NCBI GenBank assembly: GCA_964461135.1
Contig: CAYWTB010000128.1
Location: forward strand, 1 to 10,033
Length of the DNA stretch: 10,033 bases
Reading direction: 5' to 3'
From: RQOF01 sp964461135
Lineage (GTDB): Bacteria > Calditrichota > Calditrichia > RBG-13-44-9
Shown here: positions 1-6,055 of the stretch, in pieces
Layout of the letters: each line of letters starts with the position of its first letter
How positions within the stretch are numbered: the first letter of the stretch is position 1
Program-made: the position numbers and the translations under genes
The notes under the pieces: generated by a model
The model's input: only the letters and a program-made list of their open reading frames with translations
Told to the model about the DNA's origin: nothing
Database searches by the model: none

Positions 1-44
1 ACTCTGAAATTAATCTTTTTCAACAAAGGAGGGGCCATATGGCA

Positions 45-1514
45 CTATCTCATCAACACCATCTTCCTGGTCTCGATATAGTCACCTGCCTGTAACCTGT
101 ACAAATACACACCACTGGCAATCCCGGCGGGCCGGGACCACTCGTATGAATATGAACCGGCAGACAGCCTCTCAGAGAGCAGCGTAGCTACTTCCTCTCC
201 GAGAATGTTGAAAATCTTCAGAGTCACCTCACTACTCTTCGGCAGATTGAACTCAATGGTTGTAACAGGATTAAAGGGATTGGGGTAGTTTTGATACAGG
301 ACCGGCTGTCCCGGTATATTCATTTTACTATCCGGAGGAATCCCGCTCAGATCGGGTTCCAGCTTGATTAGCCACAAATCATCTCCACCGGCTCCATAGG
401 AGTCCGTTCGACCGACGATTATATACCCGCCATCACCGGTTTCCTGTATACAATATCCGATATCATCTCCATCCCCGCCCACGGTTTTTGTCCACAGCAT
501 ATTACCCGAAGCATTGGTTTTTACGATGAACACATCATAGCCGCCATTTCCAAATGATGAAGTATAACCGGTGAGTATGTAGCCACCATCATGGGTCTGC
601 TGAACAAAATAACCTTCTTCCTGTTCACTCCCGCCGTAAGACCTTGTCCAAAGGGTATCCCCGCCGGCGTCAGTTTTTATGAGCCATGCATCATATCCAC
701 CGGTACTGAATAATGTTGATGTACCCAGGATAATATACCCGCCATCACCGGTCTGTTGCATGGAGGTGGTGTATTCGGAGGCCCTTCCCCCGTAGGTTTT
801 TGTCCAGACGGTATCCCCCCTGGCATCGGTTTTTATGACATATAGATCCGTGTTACCTGCGCCAAATGATTGTGTCTGGCCCAGAATAATGTATCCACTG
901 TCACTGGTCTGCTGAGCGAAACGACCCCAGTTGTAATCACTGCCGCCATAGGTTTTTGTCCAGAGGGTATCACCCAGGGAATCCGCTTTGATCAGCCAGA
1001 TATCAAGTTCACCGGCTCCGTATGCAAGGGTTTGAGAACAAATGATATATCCCCAATCCAAAGTCTGCCGGGCGCTGTAACCCAGTTCATACATGCTCGT
1101 TCCATATGTTTTCGTCCGGTCAATGTTGCCGGTGTCATCTGTTTTAATGAGCCAGGCATCCATTCCTCCCGCACCGAAAGATGAAGTCTGTCCGCCAATG
1201 ATGTATGCCCCCGCAGCGGTCTGCTGGACCGTGAAACCATAGTCTTGGTTGCTGCCGCCATAGGTACGTGATCAGGTTAAATTACCCGACACGTCGGTTT
1301 TGATTAGCCAGGCGTCATTTTGACCGGCTCCTGATGATGAGGTAATTCCGGTAATGATATATCCTCCATCAGCCGTCTCCTGAACCCAGCGACCGTTATC
1401 GTCATTGCTTCCACCAAATGTTTTTGTCCATGATGTATCAGGAGCCTGAGCCGGAAGAAATGGAACGGAAAGGAATAAGTTCGATAACAAGATGAGCAAA
1501 ACGGGATTTTTCAT
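45..1514 (-). pseudogene. T9SS-secreted seven-repeat (beta-propeller-like) protein, interrupted by an in-frame TGA
   Basis: Read through one stop, this is a 489-codon frame with no frameshift. Codons 1-24 form a Sec signal peptide (MKNPVLLILL, hydrophobic core, then LPAQA). Codons 29-392 are seven consecutive 52-residue units of the type WTKTYGG...QQT.DGGYII.G.T.S.GAGG.D.WLIKTD..G, a number that fits a seven-bladed propeller. Codons 406-489 are a T9SS sorting module (YQNYPNPFNP, LKIFNILGEEV, SGVYLYRL), so the intact protein would be exported and surface-attached or released. A TGA at 1274-1272 (codon 81) replaces the first Trp of unit 2, giving an 80-residue secreted stub. The downstream part (first Met at 1163) has no signal peptide. 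AGGAAGGA lies 6 nt before the ATG at 1514. The real stop is TAG. A point nonsense mutation or a consensus error are both possible. The function of the repeat family is unknown to me; it is common in FCB genomes. Confidence 0.85.
339..1430 (-). repeat. Seven tandem 156-bp coding repeats (52 residues each)
   Basis: Seven in-frame units of exactly 52 codons run from codon 29 to codon 392 of the interrupted gene, with no insertion or deletion between them. Each starts at a WTKTYGG-like motif and ends near WLIKTDxxGDTL. The leading Trp is TGA in unit 2 and CGG (Arg) in unit 3, and unit 3 also loses one Gly of the GG pair. Other units keep the Trp. Seven units of this length suggest a closed beta-propeller, which is inference from repeat number and spacing, not from a known structure. 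Confidence 0.85.
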
Positions 1515-1970
1515 TGTAAATCCTTCCTGTTATAATATTTACTAACCACTTTATGAAGAAAATGCCCTTTCATATCGTTTCGGGATCGATAATCATAAAA
1601 GCGATAGTCTCCCGCAAAAACCGGTTTTCGTGGCCACTGGTACGGGTGGAAGGATTTTAACTGTTCAGGTTAAAACCCGGCACTAAAGGAACTAACAGGT
1701 GAATGTTCTGACTCCAAAATTTGGCTTGTTTATTAATATACCAAATTTTGAGAAAAAATCAAAAAGAAGAACAAAGTACTAAAGAGACGGGTGAAAGGAA
1801 GATGAAGACCGGACCTGATATAAGAATTGTTAAAATTTTTCTAAGAGGGCCATAGCGGATCCATTGGGAATTCATTACATCATATGTTATAATTTTTTAT
1901 TTGCGAGAACAAAAAGAGAACAGCTGAAGGGGTCAGAGTAATTTTTTAAATTTAAAGTATGGGTGGCAAT
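1515..1970. other. Intergenic region with palindromes, no gene seen
   Basis: No convincing coding frame is visible. It holds a 12-bp perfect palindrome AAAACCGGTTTT at 1617-1628, a 7-bp hairpin TTTTAAC / GTTAAAA around 1655-1676, a 10-bp hairpin (CAAAATTTGG at 1715-1724 with CCAAATTTTG at 1741-1750, 16-nt loop), and an AT palindrome TTTAAATTTAAA at 1945-1956. None is followed by a clear T-run on either strand, so I do not call a terminator. On the minus strand the region just after the protease gene contains AATTACTCTGACCCC (about 1931-1945). Confidence 0.5.
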
Positions 1971-2438
1971 TTATTTTATTCCGTTTTCGATTTCTTTACT
2001 TATGGTAGATATGAGAGCCGGAATTATCTTTTCAACATCCTGGCTTAGTTTCATACTATATTGCACAATTTCTCCCACAGCGATACCATAGATGATTATT
2101 TCGGGCATGGGATTGAGGTTTTTAATTTCATTCAGAAGTTCTGCTAATCCTCCCTGATGAGCAGAATAAGGACGGAATTCGGATAAACCCAGCTCTTCCG
2201 GTGTAAATCTAAAAACAGAGCCGGGCTTTTCATCTGACTTTAAGGCGTCTATAATGATTACTTTATCAATGCCCCGGAAAAACCGGATCAATTCAAAACC
2301 CCCCGTACCACCATCTACCAGAGATATGTTTTGGGGGAATGATTCCTTCTGAAGCTCCCGGATTACGTGGATGCCTAGCCCCTCATCAGAAAGCAGAAGG
2401 TTACCAATTCCCAGGACAAGGATGCGATTATGGGCCAT
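1971..2438 (-). CDS. [NiFe] hydrogenase maturation endopeptidase (HybD/HoxM/HyaD family)
   Basis: This 155-residue protein has the expected size for the family that cleaves the C-terminal peptide off the hydrogenase large subunit once nickel is in place. The N-terminus shows the family signature ILVLGIGNLLLSDEGLGIHV. Aligning by eye to E. coli HybD, its three nickel-sensing residues (Glu16, Asp62, His93) correspond here to Glu19 (in SDEG), Asp64 (in IIIDALKS) and His94 (in YSAHQGG), so the protein should be active. DGGTGG at residues 42-47 is also typical. It is cytoplasmic. The gene follows the large subunit on the same strand after 198 bp, and its likely substrate is that subunit. The ribosome site is weak (CGGGA just before the ATG at 2438). 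Some family members act in other maturation steps, but the context makes this the cognate protease. Confidence 0.93.
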   Translation of the reverse strand: MAHNRILVLGIGNLLLSDEGLGIHVIRELQKESFPQNISLVDGGTGGFELIRFFRGIDKVIIIDALKSDEKPGSVFRFTPEELGLSEFRPYSAHQGGLAELLNEIKNLNPMPEIIIYGIAVGEIVQYSMKLSQDVEKIIPALISTISKEIENGIK

Positions 2439-2451
2439 GAATCCCGAATTT

Positions 2452-2603
2452 TAATATATGATTATTGCTTTTAATCCGAAAAAATGGGTTCTAAATTATT
2501 GATTTTTAATAGATATTGTATGATAATAAAATGAGTGTCATTGTCCCTTCCGGGACAATGACAGCCTGATCAGTTTCGGAGCTAAAGCAATAATCATATT
2601 TTA
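2452..2603. repeat. 20-bp inverted repeat bracketing a 152-bp intergenic element
   Basis: The left arm at 2452-2471 and the right arm at 2584-2603 are reverse complements with a single mismatch. The inner 16 bp (ATATGATTATTGCTTT against AAAGCAATAATCATAT) are perfect. The arms bracket almost the whole gap between the large-subunit stop and the protease start, and a separate perfect hairpin sits between them. It could be a small MITE-like insertion with terminal inverted repeats, or an RNA structure in the operon transcript. I see no clear target-site duplication outside the arms. Confidence 0.7.
2536..2563 (-). promoter_or_regulatory. Perfect 12-bp hairpin in the hydrogenase operon (processing, stabilising or attenuating element)
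   Basis: TGTCATTGTCCC at 2536-2547 pairs perfectly with GGGACAATGACA at 2552-2563. On the transcribed (minus) strand the four-base loop reads GGAA, a GNRA tetraloop, which makes a very stable RNA hairpin. It is followed by CTCATTTTATTATC, only moderately U-rich, so a partial terminator is possible but not classic. Its position between large-subunit and protease genes would suit differential expression, with much structural subunit and little protease. Confidence 0.6.
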
Positions 2604-2636
2604 TTATATTCTTTTTCTAATCCCGATAGATTCTCC

Positions 2637-4127
2637 TTAACAAATTTTAAATTTCTTTACCGCTTTACCGGGTTCCATTAAATGGACAGCGCAGGCAAGA
2701 CAGGGATCGAAAGAGCGGACAATTCTCGCTAAAACAAACGGGTTGTCGCTGTCTTCCACAACGGATCCGATCATGGCTTGCTCAACCGGGCCGGGCTGAT
2801 CCTTGTCATCCTTTGGTGAGGCGTTCCAGGTGGTGGGAACAACTGCCTGATATCGGGCAATTTTATAATCTTCAATTTTTATCCAATGTCCCAACGCTCC
2901 CCGGGCGGCGCCCCACAATCCCATGCCCTCGGCCGATTTGGGTATCTGATGATCCGTGCAGACCGGCTGATCCAGCTTAACCTGTAAAATCATATTAGAC
3001 ATCTCGTCGGCAATTATTTTACACTCCAACGCGCGAGCCAAATGTCGGCCCATGACCGAACAGAGGGCTTCCGGACCAACACCCAAAGTATTCAATGTGT
3101 CGTCAACCAGCTTGTTCAATTTCGGATTTGTTTGGCTGGCATAGGCAATTTTGATTCGAGCCAATGGTCCAACCTCGTATACCTGGCCATCGTACCGCGG
3201 GGCCTTTAACCAACTATAAGCATTCGCTTTTTGAGGATTTGGATGTGTTTCTCCCCTGGTGGGATGGGCATGGCTGGGCAAGTCGTATCTGGAATATTTG
3301 ATGTCCTCAGTTATCTTTTTGGGATCTAAATTTTCAAGTTTACCATTGACTATTCGCCCCATTGGGAAAAGTCGTTTCCGTTTGGTAACGTCGGGATTAG
3401 CATCCAGATCGACCTGACCGTAGGCTAATAATTTTCCACAACTCGGACCAATTCGCAGATAATCCCGATAAATCTGCGCCAGCGTAATCACGTCCGGAAG
3501 ATAGATATTGTCGATAAAATCGGTGAGTTCTTTTAAGCGCCAGAGGGAGGTGGTAATATTATCAATTCGTGGCCGGATAGTAACGCCTCCGGGAACAATC
3601 GACGCCATATGTGGCATTTTTCCCGACCAGATGGCACACAGTTCGTGTGCTTTCAGTCGGGCCTGATAGGCCTGAATATAGTGTTCAGTAAGCGAATCCT
3701 GCACTGATTTTGGAACACGATAGTCCGCTTCGTAACGCGGAATAAATGGAGGAACCTCAGGGCCCTTAAAATAGTCCAGCGAAGCCAGATGGTAGAAATG
3801 CAGTACATGCGACTGGATCGAGTTTGCTCCCTGCATTATGTTTCTGATTACGCGGCCATTGTCGGGAGGGGTGATACCAAAGGCGTCATCCAGGGCCTGG
3901 GAGGAGGCAATAGCGTGAGGTGTTGGACAGACACCACAAAACCGCTGGGTAATCTGCACTGCATCCACCGGCTCCCGACCAATGAGAATTTGTTCAAATC
4001 CCCGGTATAAGGTCCCCTCCGATTTGGCGTCCACCACTTTTTTATTATCGAGGGTGACTTCAATCTTTAAATGCCCCTCAATACGGGTCATAGGATCAAT
4101 CGAGATGATTTGATGTACGGTTCCCAT
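2637..4127 (-). CDS. Group 1 [NiFe] hydrogenase large (catalytic) subunit
   Basis: This 496-residue protein holds the Ni-Fe active site for H2 oxidation or evolution. The nickel ligands are visible: L1 motif RFCGVCPTPH with Cys64 and Cys67, and L2 motif SFDPCLACAVH with Cys476 and Cys479, all encoded by TGT/TGC, so it is not a NiFeSe enzyme. RIEGH at residues 15-19 and the APRYDGQVYEVGPLAR block are also typical. L1 and L2 agree with the group 1 (uptake) patterns as I recall them. Cleavage should follow His482, removing 14 residues (LMEPGKAVKKFKIC). At 496 residues it is shorter than common group 1 large subunits (about 550-600), so the subgroup is unsure. AGGAGGT lies 7 nt before the ATG, and the gene starts 5 bp after the small-subunit stop: a tight, probably translationally coupled pair. 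It has no signal peptide and should travel with the small subunit. Confidence 0.96.
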   Translation of the reverse strand: MGTVHQIISIDPMTRIEGHLKIEVTLDNKKVVDAKSEGTLYRGFEQILIGREPVDAVQITQRFCGVCPTPHAIASSQALDDAFGITPPDNGRVIRNIMQGANSIQSHVLHFYHLASLDYFKGPEVPPFIPRYEADYRVPKSVQDSLTEHYIQAYQARLKAHELCAIWSGKMPHMASIVPGGVTIRPRIDNITTSLWRLKELTDFIDNIYLPDVITLAQIYRDYLRIGPSCGKLLAYGQVDLDANPDVTKRKRLFPMGRIVNGKLENLDPKKITEDIKYSRYDLPSHAHPTRGETHPNPQKANAYSWLKAPRYDGQVYEVGPLARIKIAYASQTNPKLNKLVDDTLNTLGVGPEALCSVMGRHLARALECKIIADEMSNMILQVKLDQPVCTDHQIPKSAEGMGLWGAARGALGHWIKIEDYKIARYQAVVPTTWNASPKDDKDQPGPVEQAMIGSVVEDSDNPFVLARIVRSFDPCLACAVHLMEPGKAVKKFKIC

Positions 4128-4132
4128 GGTGG

Positions 4133-5074
4133 TTACCTCCTCTGGAAAATGGGTGAATGTTCATCGGGAAATCCCTTTTCGGTACAACCGATGCAGAGTG
4201 CTCCGGCATTGATACACCAGTTAACGCCGCCATTCCATTGCCGGATGGGACAATCAGCACGGGTAAACGGTCCTTTACATCCCAGTTCCAGCAAACATCC
4301 TTCGTCGCCAAACTTCTCAGCCATAATTCCATCGTCCAGATAATCGCGGTTTATGCAATGGTTGTGCACAGTACGGCTGAAGAAGAGTTTCAGACGCCCG
4401 AATTCATCGAGCTCCTTCGCGGTTGGCATTCCGTACAGTAATATTTTTGCTACCGTACCGATAAACCAGTCCGGATGTGCTGGACAACCAGGAATATTGA
4501 TGACGGGCGTAGTAATATTCAGCATCTCATAAACTTCAGAGACCCCCTTGCTACCACTGGGATTGGGTGCCGCCGAAGGAAGTCCTCCATAGGCCGCACA
4601 GGTCCCCACGGTAAGCGTGGCCATGGTATTCCTTCCCAGAAAGTCTATCCACTTCAGCATGGAAACCGGGTTTCCATTGTCTTCGCCAATGGAACCATAA
4701 ACACCGTCGGATTTGGTGGGTATGGCACCTTCAACCACCAGGATATATTTTCCCTGATATTTCTGGGCAGATTGACGGGCAGTCTCGATGCTAAGAGCAC
4801 CCGTAGCTGCCATGAGAGTTCCGTGATAGGTTAGAATAAGTTTGTTGCCCGGAAGAACCTGTTCAAGGATAACGTTTTTAATGCTTGGGTGAATGGTATT
4901 GATAACGGAGACCGAGCATCCGCTGCAGGTAGAGGTTTGAAGCCAGATAATGGGATATTCCTTAATCGCATCCTGTAATGCCAGGGCAAGCCTCGGCAAA
5001 AAACTAACCGATACCGGAGCTGCAGCTGCCCACTTTAAAAATTCCCTGCGGGATATGGAATTCTTTACGGACAT
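4133..5074 (-). CDS. Group 1 [NiFe] hydrogenase small (FeS) subunit, Tat-exported
   Basis: This electron-relay subunit of the hydrogenase has 313 residues from the chosen ATG. A Tat signal SRREFLK at residues 8-14 is followed by a hydrophobic stretch and ALA (30-32), so the dimer should be periplasmic. Proximal cluster ligands are Cys50, Cys53, Cys159 and Cys197; distal ligands are His237, Cys240, Cys260 and Cys266; medial ligands are Cys275, Cys294 and Cys297. An additional Cys287 (NWC) sits where [3Fe-4S] enzymes have Pro. Gly52 and Gly164 occupy the sites of the two extra cysteines of O2-tolerant enzymes, so a standard proximal [4Fe-4S] cluster is expected. The protein ends 16 residues after Cys297 with no membrane anchor. 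An in-frame ATG at 5080 directly abuts the GGGAG ribosome site, while the ATG at 5074 has 6-nt spacing, so I prefer 5074. Confidence 0.95.
   Translation of the reverse strand: MSVKNSISRREFLKWAAAAPVSVSFLPRLALALQDAIKEYPIIWLQTSTCSGCSVSVINTIHPSIKNVILEQVLPGNKLILTYHGTLMAATGALSIETARQSAQKYQGKYILVVEGAIPTKSDGVYGSIGEDNGNPVSMLKWIDFLGRNTMATLTVGTCAAYGGLPSAAPNPSGSKGVSEVYEMLNITTPVINIPGCPAHPDWFIGTVAKILLYGMPTAKELDEFGRLKLFFSRTVHNHCINRDYLDDGIMAEKFGDEGCLLELGCKGPFTRADCPIRQWNGGVNWCINAGALCIGCTEKGFPDEHSPIFQRR
4136..4141 (-). promoter_or_regulatory. Ribosome binding site of the large subunit embedded in the last two codons of the small subunit
   Basis: AGG AGG encodes the final Arg-Arg of the small subunit and, with the T of the following TAA, forms AGGAGGT seven bases before the large-subunit ATG. 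Ribosomes finishing the small subunit would be placed on the next start, which favours equal output of the two subunits. Confidence 0.85.
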
Positions 5075-5080
5075 AGACAT

Positions 5081-5089
5081 CTCCCTTCT
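5081..5089 (-). promoter_or_regulatory. Ribosome binding site deciding the small-subunit start
   Basis: AGAAGGGAG on the minus strand lies 0 nt from the ATG at 5080 and 6 nt from the in-frame ATG at 5074. The spacing supports the second ATG as the main start. Confidence 0.65.
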
Positions 5090-5145
5090 ATTAAAATGAT
5101 ATCAGATAATTAGGAAAAGAAACCATAAATGATCGAGAGGCCAAG

Positions 5146-5163
5146 GTATTAATCAGTTAATAC
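5146..5163. promoter_or_regulatory. Dyad-symmetric candidate operator upstream of the hydrogenase genes
   Basis: GTATTAA at 5146-5152 and TTAATAC at 5157-5163 are perfect reverse complements around a 4-bp centre (TCAG). The site lies about 70 bp upstream of the small-subunit start, where a regulator of the operon could bind. The half-site and 4-bp spacing resemble in layout, but not in sequence, the FNR/CRP class (TTGAT-N4-ATCAA). The region is AT-rich, so chance is not excluded. Confidence 0.35.
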
Positions 5164-5614
5164 TTTATTTAACAAATGACCGGGGAAATAGGATTATCGG
5201 GAATTCGGATGATAGCGGCGATAAAATCCCAAATGTGCCATATATTGGAATACCCTGCTCCCTGGACGAGGTATCATTTCTGTAAGCCACGCGTCAAATT
5301 AAAGAAAAATTTCCGTTTTGTCAAGTATATAAGAATAGAACGAGAAAATTCTTACTTAAGAATGACAAAAAACTTGGTTAATAACAGGGGAGTTAATACT
5401 AAGCTGATTTGAAAAATACTATTTTGTGATAATATTAATTTGAACACATAAATGTTTTAAGAAAACCTTAACATTAATGGCCGTAAGAGTAAAGAATAAT
5501 TGTTCAAATTCCCTAATCCCATTTTTAGGTGTTATCCCTTCCAAGAAAGTTAACCACACCGACACCCCTGGTTCCCTTATCTTAAAATGGTTTTTCTTTG
5601 AACTTTATTCTTCG

Positions 5615-5632
5615 GCGAAGCGGCCACTTCGC
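5615..5632. repeat. GC-rich 6-bp hairpin within an AT-rich spacer
   Basis: GCGAAG pairs with CTTCGC around a CGGCCA loop, and the overlapping CTTCGGCGAAG at 5610-5620 can form a competing hairpin. The local GC is out of keeping with the AT-rich spacer around it. It may be a REP-like palindrome. No T-tract follows on either strand, so a terminator call is not supported. Confidence 0.35.
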
Positions 5633-5803
5633 GGTAATCTTGGAAAATCGTGCCAACACGTCAGGTGTCGGGAATATCTCCGCCTTGTAAGGTATGCAAT
5701 ATCCGCTTTGATGTTTCATGTTATCAGAACTCAAATACACATAAAAAAAGTCAGCTATCCTTTGAACAACAGGCTCATTTCAAGAATCGTTGTGTCTGTC
5801 AGG

Positions 5804-6055
5804 TTACTTCATAAGCATCATTTTCCTCGTAATAACATATTTACCTGATTCTAACTGATACAGATACACCCCGCTCGCCAGGTGAGAGGCGTTCCAATCA
5901 TAAGTGTGTGTGCCAGTAGACAATTTCCCTGAAACCAGTGTTGTCACTTCTTCGCCGAGGATGTTGAAGATTTTTAAGGTTACTTCGCTGGTTTTAGGCA
6001 GATCAAATTCAATAGTGGTGATCGGGTTGAAAGGATTGGGGAAATTTTGATACAG
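5804..6055 (-). repeat. T9SS sorting-module coding segment, paralogous to 45-299
   Basis: The 3' 252 bp of this gene and the 3' 255 bp of the interrupted propeller gene encode nearly the same module (LYQN-PNPFNP, TTIEF-LPK-SEVTLKIFNILGEEV, SGVYLY, RKM-LM). The two differ in length by only one codon, although the upstream parts of the proteins are unrelated. This shows the module as a shared, mobile-looking C-terminal tag and is the main taxonomic clue in the window. Confidence 0.85.

Larger units (their letters stand above)
5075..5803. other. Non-coding stretch upstream of the hydrogenase and downstream of the 700-residue T9SS gene
   Basis: 729 bp without a gene I can support. Two plus-strand frames (5176-5412 and 5477-5848) lack family resemblance, a good ribosome site and plausible composition. 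Beyond the hydrogenase leader and dyad it holds a short GC-rich hairpin (GCGAAG at 5615-5620 with CTTCGC at 5627-5632), set inside a distant 8-bp inverted repeat CCGACACC (5559-5566) / GGTGTCGG (5664-5671). No terminator with a T-run was found for the T9SS gene that ends at 5804. Confidence 0.5.

Noticed and set aside
39..95. 18-codon plus-strand frame preceded by a perfect AAAGGAGG
   Set aside because: It lies almost wholly antisense to the T9SS tag coding sequence. The AAAGGAGG sits just past that gene's stop codon, the peptide has no recognisable character, and nothing around it suggests a small gene.
1272..1274. TGA as a selenocysteine codon
   Set aside because: The position is a Trp in the sister repeats, not a Cys or redox site, and no SECIS-like hairpin is evident immediately after it.
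1712..1752. Rho-independent terminator after the hydrogenase protease gene
   Set aside because: The 10-bp stem is real, but its loop is 16 nt, it is AT-rich, no T-run follows on the transcribed strand, and it lies over 200 bp past the stop codon.
2637..4127. NiFeSe hydrogenase
   Set aside because: All four nickel-ligand positions are encoded by Cys codons; the C-terminal DPCLAC uses TGT and TGC with no TGA.
5176..5412. 78-residue plus-strand frame as a gene
   Set aside because: No family resemblance, no proper ribosome site, divergent from the hydrogenase leader, and composition typical of chance frames in AT-rich spacer.
5477..5848. 123-residue plus-strand frame as a gene
   Set aside because: It overlaps the 3' end of the 700-residue T9SS gene in antisense, has unusual residue composition, no ribosome site, and reads through a palindrome.
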